Shown: positions 1 to 7,767, counted from the stretch's first letter. The stretch is 12,224 nt of DNA from Candidatus Omnitrophota bacterium (GCA_023228195.1 JALOBR010000035.1:1-12224); one strand, 5' to 3'. Notes: a model not told the origin generated them from the letters alone. Made by a program: numbers and translations.

Positions 1-522
1 CGCGGTTTAGCTAGCGCATATCTTAATAACCTGGAAAGAGGAAAGCTGGAAATTTTTCCTTACGAGAGGCGTTCCTCAAGAACATATTTTCGCTATCTTA
101 AAGATGCCAATTGCCTTACGGTTAAGCGGGATATTCTTGGTTCAACTATATATTGGAATAATTTGAAAGAAAAAAGCGGGAATTTTGTAAGGGAATTACT
201 GAGAAATATGCCGGTAGACGATGTGTACGTGAGCATCGATAAAGATTGCCTTTTGAGCGCTTATGCGTTAACAAATTGGGAACAGGGCGCAATGCCTATC
301 GATTGGCTGCTTAACGCACTTTCGATGATAAAAGAAGAAAAAAATATAGTTGGTATGGATATCACCGGAGAATATTCACCAATTACAATTAAAAACCCCA
401 TAAAAAGATTTCTTTCATTAATAGACCATCCAAAGCAAATCACGGCGCAAGTTGAGCCTTCCGAAATAGTTTCGGTAAATGAAACTACGAATTTAAAAAT
501 TCTTAACTCAATCCTGAAATAA
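1..522 (+). CDS. Arginase/ureohydrolase-fold protein, C-terminal part
   Basis: The reading frame is open from the first base, so the N-terminus lies outside the window; 173 codons are visible. Two motifs recall the manganese-binding signatures of the arginase/agmatinase fold: VYVSIDKDCL (visible residues 75-84, candidate ligands Asp80 and Asp82), and GMDITGEYSP (118-127, Asp120 and Glu124), which resembles the family's GxDxxExxP segment. The usual PGTGTPEPGG loop between them is absent and is replaced by TNWEQGAMPIDWLL, so this is a divergent member whose substrate cannot be named. It could hydrolyse a guanidino or other C-N bond, or be an arginase-like protein of unknown role. The stop TAA at 520-522 lies one base from the stop of the opposing gene. 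Family assignment is moderately sure; the reaction is unknown. Confidence 0.65.
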   Translation, partial: RGLASAYLNNLERGKLEIFPYERRSSRTYFRYLKDANCLTVKRDILGSTIYWNNLKEKSGNFVRELLRNMPVDDVYVSIDKDCLLSAYALTNWEQGAMPIDWLLNALSMIKEEKNIVGMDITGEYSPITIKNPIKRFLSLIDHPKQITAQVEPSEIVSVNETTNLKILNSILK

Positions 523-523
523 T

Positions 524-1690
524 TTAACTTTCAATTTTCAGATTTTTGTATTTTCCCAGGTTTTTTAAGGCAGGGTCGAATTTTTTAGGCGCTATTGTTT
601 TAATGATGGGTTTCATTAAAAGATTAAGCATCGGGTTAAAGCTTTTGATGTATATCGACAGAGGAATCAGGCTGGCGCCAAGGCGTATTTTAGCGTCGTA
701 GTCACCCTGCCCGGGCTGATAAAAATGAATACCATTTTTAATGCACCAATCGATATTGTGGGCAAACGTAGTATAGTAAAGGTGATATTTAAGGGCAATT
801 GAATAGTCAAAGCCTATGAATTTATCGATGCAGGTATCTTCCTTAATAAAACATAGATTAAAAGCAATAATTTTTCCTTCGCTCCTGGTAATGAAATATT
901 TTGCAACCCCCGGCATATTGCGGCAGATGTTTAGAAAAAAATCCCTGGTCAGCATTTCAAAACGTATGTCAGAATCGTTAAAATTATTCATGTATAATTG
1001 ATAAATATCATCGATTATATTGTCGATATTATCAATGACTTCAGTTTCCAGTTTCGTAAGCTCGGCAGATTTGCGAAGTTTTCTTCTTACGTCTTTTCTG
1101 GTGCTTGAACCCAACTTGCTTATGTAGTCCTCAAAGTTTTTTTCTTTTATTTCAAGGCGTGTTGTGGGAAGGTCTTCCATCGCCGTAAAGCCACTATTTC
1201 TTAGATGTTTGCTAAGCTCAGCATGTTTATTGGTTAGATTATATATTAGTATTGTTTTTATTTTTTTAATACGGCTAAATTCATAGATTTTATCTAATGC
1301 TTTTAAAAAGATACCGGTCTTGTTTTCTTCTTTTGATATTCCTATGTAAAGCTCTTCCGCGGTCGGGCTTCCAATGAAAATTAAGCGCATCATTAAAAAC
1401 CGTTTAAATAATTTACGTATAGAAAGAATTATCCGTTGAAGCGGGCCGCGTATAAGAGTTGTCAGCGAGAAGTCCATGGTAAAGAAGGGGATTATCGCAA
1501 CTAAAATGTTGCCGCGCTTTGCCGTAAGATAAGATATTGAAAATTCTTTTAAGCGTGATTCCTCGAGTGTTTTATGGTAGCCATAGTCTTCGATTGTAGC
1601 TTTCGGAAAAAGCCTTTTCCATTCTTTTTCCGGTATCTCACGCAGGGCGTTCGTTATATTGAATATTAATTCCTGGTTGGTGTTTTGCAT
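524..1690 (-). CDS. FemAB/GNAT-like acyltransferase (Acetyltransf_6 type)
   Basis: Probably a cytoplasmic N-acyltransferase of the FemAB-like/GNAT superfamily (PF13480 type), whose members often act on envelope or polysaccharide precursors; the substrate is unknown. Using the longer start at 1726 for numbering (400 aa), residues 197-222 hold the basic helix FEDYISKLGSSTRKDVRRKL typical of this group. Residues 276-350 form the second GNAT lobe (YFITRSEGKIIAFNLCF, then HFYQPGQGDYDAKIRLGA). Residues 365-400 are a basic tail. I prefer the ATG at 1690 (388 aa). The twelve extra codons from 1726 include a CACGAAT repeat word that continues into the noncoding array upstream. An extended -10 box (TGATATACT) also sits 7 bases before the 1690 ATG. 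Neither start has a Shine-Dalgarno. The gene ends tail to tail with the arginase-like gene. Family fairly sure, function open. Confidence 0.75.
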   Translation of the reverse strand: MQNTNQELIFNITNALREIPEKEWKRLFPKATIEDYGYHKTLEESRLKEFSISYLTAKRGNILVAIIPFFTMDFSLTTLIRGPLQRIILSIRKLFKRFLMMRLIFIGSPTAEELYIGISKEENKTGIFLKALDKIYEFSRIKKIKTILIYNLTNKHAELSKHLRNSGFTAMEDLPTTRLEIKEKNFEDYISKLGSSTRKDVRRKLRKSAELTKLETEVIDNIDNIIDDIYQLYMNNFNDSDIRFEMLTRDFFLNICRNMPGVAKYFITRSEGKIIAFNLCFIKEDTCIDKFIGFDYSIALKYHLYYTTFAHNIDWCIKNGIHFYQPGQGDYDAKIRLGASLIPLSIYIKSFNPMLNLLMKPIIKTIAPKKFDPALKNLGKYKNLKIES

Positions 1691-1697
1691 AAAGTTA

Positions 1698-1706
1698 AGT
1701 ATATCA
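1698..1706 (-). promoter_or_regulatory. Extended -10 box, probably leaderless start of the acyltransferase gene
   Basis: On the minus strand the bases read TGATATACT, an extended -10 element (TGn plus TATACT, 5 of 6 to consensus). It is followed by TAACTTT and then the ATG at 1690. Transcription would begin at or next to the start codon, giving an mRNA with almost no leader. No convincing -35 box is seen 16-18 bases upstream. Confidence 0.4.
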
Positions 1707-1713
1707 AATTTTG

Positions 1714-1830
1714 CACGAATTACCATGGGAAAAATACACGAATATCCACGAATTGGATACGAATAGTCACGAATATAAGATGCATTTATTTGTGGTCATT
1801 CGTTTTTCATTCTTGGCAATTTGTGTCTAT
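1714..1830. repeat. Intergenic inverted word array, CACGAAT type
   Basis: CACGAAT/TACGAAT words begin at 1714, 1737, 1747, 1758 and 1768, the last four spaced 10, 11 and 10 bases. The other arm carries complementary words (ATTCGT at 1798, ATTCTT at 1809, TTTGTGTC near 1820), so the DNA or its transcript could fold back around about 1785. The array fills the gap between divergent genes. One unit runs into the longer reading of the acyltransferase gene, and the other edge overlaps the -35 box of the esterase gene. Confidence 0.6.
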
Positions 1831-1842
1831 ACATGATATAAT
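1813..1842 (+). promoter_or_regulatory. Promoter of the esterase/oxidoreductase operon
   Basis: TTGGCA (1813-1818, 5 of 6 to consensus) and TATAAT (1837-1842, 6 of 6) are 18 bases apart, and the -10 is extended by TGA just upstream. Predicted transcription starts near 1849, only about 6 bases before the ATG at 1855. No ribosome binding site fits in that leader. This is the best promoter match in the window. Confidence 0.6.
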
Positions 1843-1854
1843 ACAAAAATTCAT

Positions 1855-2685
1855 ATGGAACCATCTAGCGAAAAATATAAAATATTTCTAAAGGGCGGCA
1901 AAAACGCAATTCTACTCGTCCATGGCATTACCGGTACGCCTTCTGAAATGCGTTATCTGGCAAAATATTTTAATAAAGCCGGATACACTGTCCTTTGCAA
2001 CACCCTTCCGCATCACTGTTCAAGCCTGGAAGAACTTAAAAAGGCTACCTGGCAGGAAATTACAGCTTTGTGCAGTGAAGATTTTAAGGCGCTTAAAAAA
2101 GAGCACGAAAAAGTCTTCGTCGCAGGTTTGTCTATGGGCGCGTTGGTTTCCATGCATCTTGCTGCGCAATTCCCCGATGATGTTGCTGGCATTATTGCAT
2201 TCGCCCCAACATTCTTTTATGACGGATGGGCAGTGCATAAGGGCCAAGTTTTACTTCCGCTCGCCTGGCACATACCGTATTTTCGTAATAGAATAGACAT
2301 AAGAGAGAATCCACCTTATGGCCTCAAGGATGAAAGCTTACGAAACACTATTCACGCTTTCTACAGTAAAGCAGGCAAAAGCAATCCGAATGAAAAAGTT
2401 ATTATGTTCGGAAGCCCTTTTTTTCCGTTGGCAAGCCTTTATCAGCTTCATAAATTTTCGAAAGTAGTAAAAAAAGAATTACCTCAGGTAAAAACGCCTA
2501 TCCTCATAATTCATGCTAAAGAGGACGATATGACAAGCCTTAAAAACGCTGAGTATGTATTTAGGAACATTGGCTCACCAGACAAATCGTTTACCGTGCT
2601 TGAAGATTCTTACCATATGATTGTAATCGATAAAGAAAAAGAACGTGTCGCCAGCGAGACGCTGAAATTTATATCCAGGTTCTAG
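1855..2685 (+). CDS. Alpha/beta-hydrolase, carboxylesterase/monoacylglycerol lipase-like
   Basis: A 276-residue serine hydrolase of the Est30/monoacylglycerol-lipase-like group, expected to cleave carboxylic esters of small or acyl substrates in the cytoplasm (no signal peptide). Visible landmarks are the oxyanion-hole segment LVHGITGTPSE (21-31), the nucleophile elbow GLSMGA (91-96, Ser93), the acid in HAKEDD (220-225, probably Asp224) and the catalytic His254 in DSYHMI. Length and order fit a complete enzyme; residues 120-200 form the variable cap. The ATG at 1855 follows a strong extended promoter by only 12 bases and has no Shine-Dalgarno. The oxidoreductase gene begins 16 bases after the stop, so the two are probably cotranscribed. 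The esterase might process a lipid made or modified by that enzyme, which is inference. Confidence 0.85.
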   Translation: MEPSSEKYKIFLKGGKNAILLVHGITGTPSEMRYLAKYFNKAGYTVLCNTLPHHCSSLEELKKATWQEITALCSEDFKALKKEHEKVFVAGLSMGALVSMHLAAQFPDDVAGIIAFAPTFFYDGWAVHKGQVLLPLAWHIPYFRNRIDIRENPPYGLKDESLRNTIHAFYSKAGKSNPNEKVIMFGSPFFPLASLYQLHKFSKVVKKELPQVKTPILIIHAKEDDMTSLKNAEYVFRNIGSPDKSFTVLEDSYHMIVIDKEKERVASETLKFISRF

Positions 2686-2701
2686 AAACATTTTTATTTA
2701 A

Positions 2702-4198
2702 ATGGAATACGATGCAATAGTTATAGGCGCGGGGGTGGGCGGGTTGTCTTCTGCTCTTAAGCTTTCAGCAAGCGGAAAAAAAGTTTTGGTCATTGAAAGG
2801 CAACCTGTGCCCGGCGGCTGCGCAACAAGTTTTACCCGGCGCGGCTTTACTTTTGAGTCAGCAATGCATTGTGTAAGCGGCCTTGGCCCCGAGGGAGAGA
2901 TTCGGGGTTTTTTTGAAGAATTTGGCATCGATAAAACTATAGATTTCATAGAGCTTAAAGATTTCTGCCGCATAATTTACCCGGAGCACGATTTTGTTAT
3001 TGATTTTGACAAAGAAAATTTCCTTAATTTTCTGAAAAACAAATTTCCGGAGGAATGTCAAAATATAGATAAACTTTTCCTGCGATTGGATAAATTCCAT
3101 AAACAATTCGATAGTTTTTGCGCTTCAAAATTACCGCTCGTTTTGCAGCTTATTTTAAGCCCATTCATTTATCCGGAAGTTATAAAGCTTTCGAGCCTTA
3201 CGGTAACTGAGTTATTTGATAAATGCTTGAAAGATGAGAAGCTAAAAAGTATCATAGCGGATTTGTGGAGATTTATCGGGCTCCCTCCAAGTGAGCTTTC
3301 CGCGTTATATTTCCTGATTATTTTGAAAGCTTATTGGTTCGAAAAAAACTATTATGTAAAAGGCGGATACAGCCAGCTTTTTAATAAAATTTCGGAAAAG
3401 ATAAAACAAAACGGCTCTGAAATAAAATATAATACAACCGTTAAGACAATAATTATTGAAAAAAAATGCGCAAGAGGCGTTATCACTGATAGGGGTGAGA
3501 AATTTTTCGCAAAAACGGTAATTTCCAACGCAAACGCGATCGAAACTTTAGCCGAACTTATCGATGACGCGGTAATTAGGGAAAAATACGATAAAGAGTT
3601 GGCAAAATTGGAGAAGTCAGTGTCGGTATTCCAGGTGTATTTAGGATTAACAGTACCCGCCAAAACATTAGGAATGAGTAATTTCATGGTTTCTTTAAAT
3701 TCCAGTTATGATCATGAAAAAAGTTTTAGCGACAGCATAAGCGCGGAAGGTAATAATTGTTTTATTGAAATTGTTGATCACGCGCAATTAGATCCATCAC
3801 TCGCGCCAGAAGGCAAAGGGACACTTCTTATTATGACATTCGATTCGTATAAAAATTGGCAAGGTTTAACTGACGAAGAATATAAACAAAAGAAAAAAAT
3901 GATTGCGGATAGATTGATAAAATGGGCGGAGAAATTGCTTCCCGGATTATCCAACCATATAGAACTTATGGAAGTAGCTACTCCAAAAACAATGTACCGC
4001 TACACGCTTTCACCTGAAGGGGCAATTTATGGTTTTGCTCATTCAGTAAAACAATCGGGAATGTTCAGGTTGGGCCAGGAAACCTGCATAAAAGGATTGT
4101 TTCTTGCAGGCGCCTGGACCCGTCCCGGCGCAGGAATCCAAGCATGTTTCCTTTCGGGTATTGATGCGGCAGAACTTGCTTTAAAATTCTTAGATTAA
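2702..4198 (+). CDS. FAD-dependent CrtI/CRTISO-like oxidoreductase (phytoene desaturase superfamily)
   Basis: A complete 498-residue flavoprotein. The N-terminus has the Rossmann dinucleotide motif GAGVGG (9-14) with the ribose-binding acid in VIERQ (Glu32), followed by PGGCATSFTRRGFTFE. The C-terminus has the signature GLFLAGAWTRPGAGIQACFL (from 465), shared by carotenoid desaturases, carotenoid isomerases and retinol saturases. The family desaturates, saturates or isomerises polyene lipids at membranes. The overall look is closer to the CRTISO/retinol-saturase branch than to classic CrtI, but no phytoene synthase or other carotenoid gene is in the window, so the substrate is open. It lies 16 bases behind the esterase gene and no promoter is needed. 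There is no Shine-Dalgarno before the ATG. The stop is followed directly by a dyad repeat that may end transcription. Confidence 0.85.
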   Translation: MEYDAIVIGAGVGGLSSALKLSASGKKVLVIERQPVPGGCATSFTRRGFTFESAMHCVSGLGPEGEIRGFFEEFGIDKTIDFIELKDFCRIIYPEHDFVIDFDKENFLNFLKNKFPEECQNIDKLFLRLDKFHKQFDSFCASKLPLVLQLILSPFIYPEVIKLSSLTVTELFDKCLKDEKLKSIIADLWRFIGLPPSELSALYFLIILKAYWFEKNYYVKGGYSQLFNKISEKIKQNGSEIKYNTTVKTIIIEKKCARGVITDRGEKFFAKTVISNANAIETLAELIDDAVIREKYDKELAKLEKSVSVFQVYLGLTVPAKTLGMSNFMVSLNSSYDHEKSFSDSISAEGNNCFIEIVDHAQLDPSLAPEGKGTLLIMTFDSYKNWQGLTDEEYKQKKKMIADRLIKWAEKLLPGLSNHIELMEVATPKTMYRYTLSPEGAIYGFAHSVKQSGMFRLGQETCIKGLFLAGAWTRPGAGIQACFLSGIDAAELALKFLD

Positions 4199-4199
4199 T

Positions 4200-4345
4200 C
4201 ACAGATAATTACGAAATTCCAAACATAAAATTCCAATAAATTACAATGTTTCAATACCTAATGCTCCAAACTCATTTTGTTTGGAATTTTGGTCATTTGG
4301 TGATTGGAATTTATTTAGTGCTTGGAATTTGGGATTTGGAATTTT
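4200..4345. repeat. Intergenic dyad repeat, AATTCCAA type (copy 1)
   Basis: AATTCCAA occurs at 4215 and 4229, and its complement TTGGAATT at 4281, 4304, 4322 and 4336, forming two inverted arms. At the centre is a perfect 7-bp hairpin, TCCAAAC (4265-4271) with GTTTGGA (4279-4285). The left flank 4202-4224 matches 10077-10099 with two mismatches, and 4303-4320 matches 10303-10320 with two mismatches, so this is one copy of a repeat family with a second copy at 10043-10388. It fills the gap between convergent genes and could act as a two-way terminator or mRNA end protector. Confidence 0.75.
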
Positions 4346-4356
4346 TTGTATGCGGG

Positions 4357-4740
4357 TTAGCTTAACGTAACCAGAATTATTCCTATTACCACAAACAACG
4401 TTCCAAACCATCGGCTGGCGCCGACTTTTTCTTTTAAAATCAATTTCGCGCTGGCAGCGATAAATATATAATGCATGCTGTCCAGGGAAAAGGCAAAATT
4501 TAAATCAGCCTTCGAAAGAACCAGCAGGTAAAAAAGAAGCGAAAGTATACTGCATAAAAAGCCTACCCACACCCTGCGTTTCCTTAAAAGCCTGGATATA
4601 AACTTTATGAGGCTGCGTATATCTCTTGGGCTTTCAGCATCAAGGCCGTTAATGGCTGATTTTAAGAATAACTCTCTCGCCGTATCGAAAGTGTTGCTTA
4701 TGGCGATTAAACCTAAAATAAGTAAAATATTAGGATTCAT
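4357..4740 (-). CDS. Small EamA/DMT membrane protein, ArnE/ArnF-like subunit
   Basis: A 127-residue protein with four predicted membrane helices (about 4-20, 56-76, 82-102 and 107-126). It ends in the EamA-type pattern of an acidic KEKVG loop followed by the last helix (FGTLFVVIGIILV). Half-size four-helix DMT proteins work as dimers; ArnE and ArnF are the known pair and are thought to flip a lipid-linked aminosugar across the inner membrane. The ATG at 4740 lies inside the end of the upstream minus-strand gene (11-base overlap), pointing to translational coupling and to a heterodimer with it. The central loop (about 30-55) is long and basic. Family fairly sure; the substrate is unknown. Confidence 0.75.
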   Translation of the reverse strand: MNPNILLILGLIAISNTFDTARELFLKSAINGLDAESPRDIRSLIKFISRLLRKRRVWVGFLCSILSLLFYLLVLSKADLNFAFSLDSMHYIFIAASAKLILKEKVGASRWFGTLFVVIGIILVTLS

Positions 4741-5143
4741 TTATTTTTTCTTTACTGCTTAAGGAAGTAAGTATTATTCCCGATAGTATGAAAAATATTC
4801 CAGCCCATCGTAATGGGCTGATTGTTTCTTTGAGAAACACGATTGAACATACAGGTACCAGTATGTAGCTAAAACTTGCAACCGGAACGGCTACGCTTAA
4901 GTCTATCTTAGAAAGTATTGTTGACCAGATAACGAATATTACCAAAACAGTGCAAATACCCAGCCATAAAAACGGAGAGGCTAAAACAATTTTCATAAAA
5001 GCTAAAGCGTTAGTTAGGTTTGTAACGCCAAAGCCTGTCGCGGGAAGGGTGCTTTTTTTAAAACAGAATTGTATGAAAGTTTCCAGAATATCTGATAAAA
5101 TAAGAAATAAGAGTATTTTAAAGGTCAGTTTTTTTCTAAACAT
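4730..5143 (-). CDS. Small EamA/DMT membrane protein, partner of the overlapping gene
   Basis: A 137-residue protein with four predicted membrane helices (about 8-25, 57-77, 83-105 and 112-129). It has the EamA/SMR features LSKIDLSVAVPVASFSYILV and FLKETISPLRWAGIFFILSG, including the conserved glutamate of the KET loop before the last helix. It is the first gene of a two-gene minus-strand operon and overlaps the second by 11 bases. The pair resembles ArnF plus ArnE, small flippase subunits. A weak Shine-Dalgarno-like AAGGGA sits upstream of the ATG, the only one I see in the window. A DegT/ArnB-family aminotransferase is transcribed divergently 125 bases away, so an aminosugar-lipid role is plausible but inferred. 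It could also be an unrelated small-molecule exporter. Confidence 0.75.
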   Translation of the reverse strand: MFRKKLTFKILLFLILSDILETFIQFCFKKSTLPATGFGVTNLTNALAFMKIVLASPFLWLGICTVLVIFVIWSTILSKIDLSVAVPVASFSYILVPVCSIVFLKETISPLRWAGIFFILSGIILTSLSSKEKINES

Positions 5144-5178
5144 TTAATCCCTTTGCCTGTGCGGGTTCCGGTTTTTGG

Positions 5179-5187
5179 TGTTATAAT
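5179..5187 (+). promoter_or_regulatory. Extended -10 upstream of the aminotransferase gene
   Basis: TGTTATAAT is a consensus -10 with a TGn extension. It would start a transcript near 5194, leaving a leader of about 75 bases before the ATG at 5269. No well-spaced -35 is seen. A second TATAAT (5263-5268) touches the ATG itself; its transcript would begin inside the gene, so it is less likely to serve this start. Confidence 0.4.
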
Positions 5188-5268
5188 ATACAGTAGAAAA
5201 TTTGATTCGAAATATTCTATCATAAAGTTATTCTGTTTCATATAAATTTATCTGATTTAATTTATAAT

Positions 5269-6486
5269 ATGCCTATTTTTAAAGAAATTCCTCCAACCGG
5301 CGGCTGGCCATTTCGTGTTAAGGATTTAGTCTTTAAGAGTGACGGCGGAAGCCTGGAGAATGATTTTAAAAAATACCTTAATGTTGAGGATCTATATATA
5401 ACATATTCAGGCACTGCTGCTTTATACCTTATACTTGAGTCACTTAAGAAAATATCCCCTAGAAAAACCATAATCATACCTTCCTATGTGTGCCCATTGG
5501 TCGCGCTTGCCGCGCAAAAGGCGGGCTTACGCATCAAAGTATGCGATATAAATAAAGATAGTTTTGATTTTAATTATGACAAGCTTAAGGCTTTATGCTC
5601 GGAAGATGGCGATATCTTAGCGATAGTTGCGGTTCATTTAGGGGGTATCGCGTTAGATTTTGACAGGATAAAAGAAATAGCTGAGGTTCATAAAATATTT
5701 ACCATAGAAGATTGCGCCCAAGCGTTAGGGGCACGATATAAAGAAAAAAAATGCGGCACACTCGGTGATTTTTCTTTTTTCAGTCTTTGCAGGGGGAAAG
5801 GCCTTACGATATATGAAGGCGGAGTGCTTGTTGTAAATAGAAAAGAGCATTCGGAAATTGTTGCAAATACGCTAAAACAATTTGTTCGCAAAAACCATTT
5901 TTCGGAAATTATCAAAATCGCCGAGCTTTTTGGTTATTGGATGTTTTATCGTCCGGGACTTTTCTGGTTTGTCTTTAGGCTGCCGCAGATTTTCTGGAAT
6001 TTAGGCAAGAATCAGGCTAAGGCATTCGGCGAAGAATATGATACTAATTTCGATACCCACAGTGTTTCCGGGTTTAGAAAATCATTGGGGCATAAAAGCT
6101 TCTACCGTCTGGAAAAAGAAATTCAACGACAACGAGAAAAAGCGTTATTCTATATTGAAGCTTTACGCGCGGTAAAAGGGGTTAAAATAATACAAGAGGA
6201 TTCAAGAGATTACGCAACATATCCTTTTTTGGTTCTGCTTTTCGATGACGCAAAAAAGAGGAATGAACTATTTACGAAAATAGGTAGTTGCGGGCTTGGT
6301 GTTTCAATCGTTTATCTTAATGCTATTTGCGATTATTCTTACTTAAAAGAGGGGATTATCTGCGATGACTGCGGCTTTGCGCGTGATTTTTCAAAAAGGC
6401 AGCTGACTTTGTCTACAAATATATTCTTGAATAATAAAGACGCGAAATTTATAACGCGCTCCATAAAAGAAGTTTTATCCGCATAA
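5269..6486 (+). CDS. DegT/DnrJ/EryC1-family PLP aminotransferase
   Basis: A 405-residue fold-type I PLP enzyme of the sugar aminotransferase family, which typically moves an amino group to a nucleotide-linked keto-sugar. The start MPIFKEIPPTGGWPF is the family's usual N-terminus, which fixes the start although no Shine-Dalgarno is present. Visible motifs are the SGTAALYL phosphate region (47-54), FTIEDCAQALGARY (144-157, with Asp148 expected to contact the PLP nitrogen and Gln151), and FSFFSLCRGKGLTIYEGGVLV (170-188, with Lys177 as the expected Schiff-base lysine). The active site therefore looks complete. The C-terminal part (residues 200-300) is longer and more basic than in ArnB-type enzymes. 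It faces the ArnE/F-like pair divergently and ends 6 bases from the stop of the methyltransferase gene. The donor and sugar cannot be told. Confidence 0.85.
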   Translation: MPIFKEIPPTGGWPFRVKDLVFKSDGGSLENDFKKYLNVEDLYITYSGTAALYLILESLKKISPRKTIIIPSYVCPLVALAAQKAGLRIKVCDINKDSFDFNYDKLKALCSEDGDILAIVAVHLGGIALDFDRIKEIAEVHKIFTIEDCAQALGARYKEKKCGTLGDFSFFSLCRGKGLTIYEGGVLVVNRKEHSEIVANTLKQFVRKNHFSEIIKIAELFGYWMFYRPGLFWFVFRLPQIFWNLGKNQAKAFGEEYDTNFDTHSVSGFRKSLGHKSFYRLEKEIQRQREKALFYIEALRAVKGVKIIQEDSRDYATYPFLVLLFDDAKKRNELFTKIGSCGLGVSIVYLNAICDYSYLKEGIICDDCGFARDFSKRQLTLSTNIFLNNKDAKFITRSIKEVLSA

Positions 6487-6492
6487 CGTTTT

Positions 6493-7761
6493 TTACTTTC
6501 TATCCAGGATCGAGAAGGTTTCTATGTGCGGCGTGTGCGGGAAGAAATCGTAACCGTGTATCGCGGTCAATTCGTATTTTTGCAGAAGTGTTTTTAAGTC
6601 TCTGGCCAATGTTATCGGGTCGCATGATACATAAAAGATATGCTTGGGCCCATTTTCAGCTAAACGTTCACACATTTCCTTGCCAATTCCTTTTCTTGGC
6701 GGGTCAATTATCAAAGTATCTATTTTTTCCTTTAAAATTCTGTCTATTATATTTTCGCTTGCCCCCTTATATAAACTGTAGTTATTTATGTGATTTATTT
6801 TTATATTTTCCTTAAGAAAAAAAATATTTTCTTCCAGGATCTCTCCGCCTAATACTTTTTCCGCCTTATCTGCGAAAATTATGCCGAATGTTCCTATGCC
6901 GCAGTACAAATCAGCGACCGCTTTAAACCCCCGTAGCTTAATTGCTTCAGTCATATCCAAAATAAGCAGCTTAAGGGCATCGATATTTATCTGGAAAAAT
7001 GATTGCCCGCCTATCTGAAAGGTTTTATCTCCGATTTTTTCTTCTATATAATTTTTTCCGTATAGCAAAGTTTCCTGAAGCCTGTCTTTTGAGATATATG
7101 TTATCCCTTCGAGCGAGAATTTTTTACCCATTTCATCGAAGTGTTTATCAAAGTTTTTATAATTAAAGGAGGACTTACCAAAAAAAACTATTAATATTTT
7201 TGCTAAAGTATTTTCTTTTATTTCAACTTCTTCTATAAATTTAAGTTTATGCTTATTGATGGTTTCAACTAAAAACGCGAGGGCTTTGTTCATATTTTCT
7301 GAAGCAAGATGGCACTCACTTATCGGCACAAATTCATTATGCGCTTGCAGGGAGTGATACGCCAGATAAGCTGTGTCATTTTTCCATAGTAAATGAAGGC
7401 GCAATTTATTTCTGTATCCCCATATTTTTCGTGATTGTTTAATTTTGAAGTCTTTAAGCTCTATTTTAAGGTTGTGCGCAAAAATTTCTTTTATCTGAGT
7501 TTCCTTGATTAACAGTTGATAGCTGTAGTCCATATATTGATAAGGCGAGCATGTCTTGTAATGCGGGCATAACGGCTCTACCCGTTTGTTTGAAGCATTA
7601 AGTATATTTAAAGTTATTGCTTCGATGTAAGTGTTTTTTTCTTTAACCGTTTTTATCTCAACAGTTTCTCCGGGGAGGCCTTCATCGGTAAAAAGCACCT
7701 TACCGTTATATGTTGAAAAGCTTTTACCGGGATAAACAAGTTTTTGTATTTCTATCTCCAT
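6493..7761 (-). CDS. rlmD: TrmA/RlmD-family RNA (uracil-5-)-methyltransferase
   Basis: A 422-residue SAM-dependent enzyme that methylates carbon 5 of uridine in RNA, most likely U1939 of 23S rRNA (RlmD/RumA type). An N-terminal TRAM domain (about 1-57) is followed by a cysteine region and the Rossmann catalytic domain. Key segments are GGQSFFQIN (251-259), VADLYCGIGTFG (282-293), IIDPPRKGIG (351-360), YVSCDPITLARD (377-388, with nucleophile Cys380) and PHTPHIET (408-415, with Glu414 as general base). The Fe-S region has Cys65, Cys71 and Cys150, but the third cysteine of the usual CGGC motif is replaced (CSPY), so the cluster may be absent or altered. The subfamily target could instead be another uridine. 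A consensus extended -10 lies 6 bases before the ATG. The symbol is tentative. Confidence 0.85.
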   Translation of the reverse strand: MEIEIQKLVYPGKSFSTYNGKVLFTDEGLPGETVEIKTVKEKNTYIEAITLNILNASNKRVEPLCPHYKTCSPYQYMDYSYQLLIKETQIKEIFAHNLKIELKDFKIKQSRKIWGYRNKLRLHLLWKNDTAYLAYHSLQAHNEFVPISECHLASENMNKALAFLVETINKHKLKFIEEVEIKENTLAKILIVFFGKSSFNYKNFDKHFDEMGKKFSLEGITYISKDRLQETLLYGKNYIEEKIGDKTFQIGGQSFFQINIDALKLLILDMTEAIKLRGFKAVADLYCGIGTFGIIFADKAEKVLGGEILEENIFFLKENIKINHINNYSLYKGASENIIDRILKEKIDTLIIDPPRKGIGKEMCERLAENGPKHIFYVSCDPITLARDLKTLLQKYELTAIHGYDFFPHTPHIETFSILDRK

Positions 7762-7767
7762 AAAACA

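Noticed and set aside
1685..1891. A 68-codon plus-strand frame crossing the CACGAAT array
   Set aside because: It spans a noncoding array and the promoter of the esterase gene and overlaps both neighbours.
5263..5268. TATAAT touching the aminotransferase ATG as its promoter
   Set aside because: Transcription would begin inside the gene, removing a conserved N-terminus; the extended -10 at 5179-5187 is better placed.
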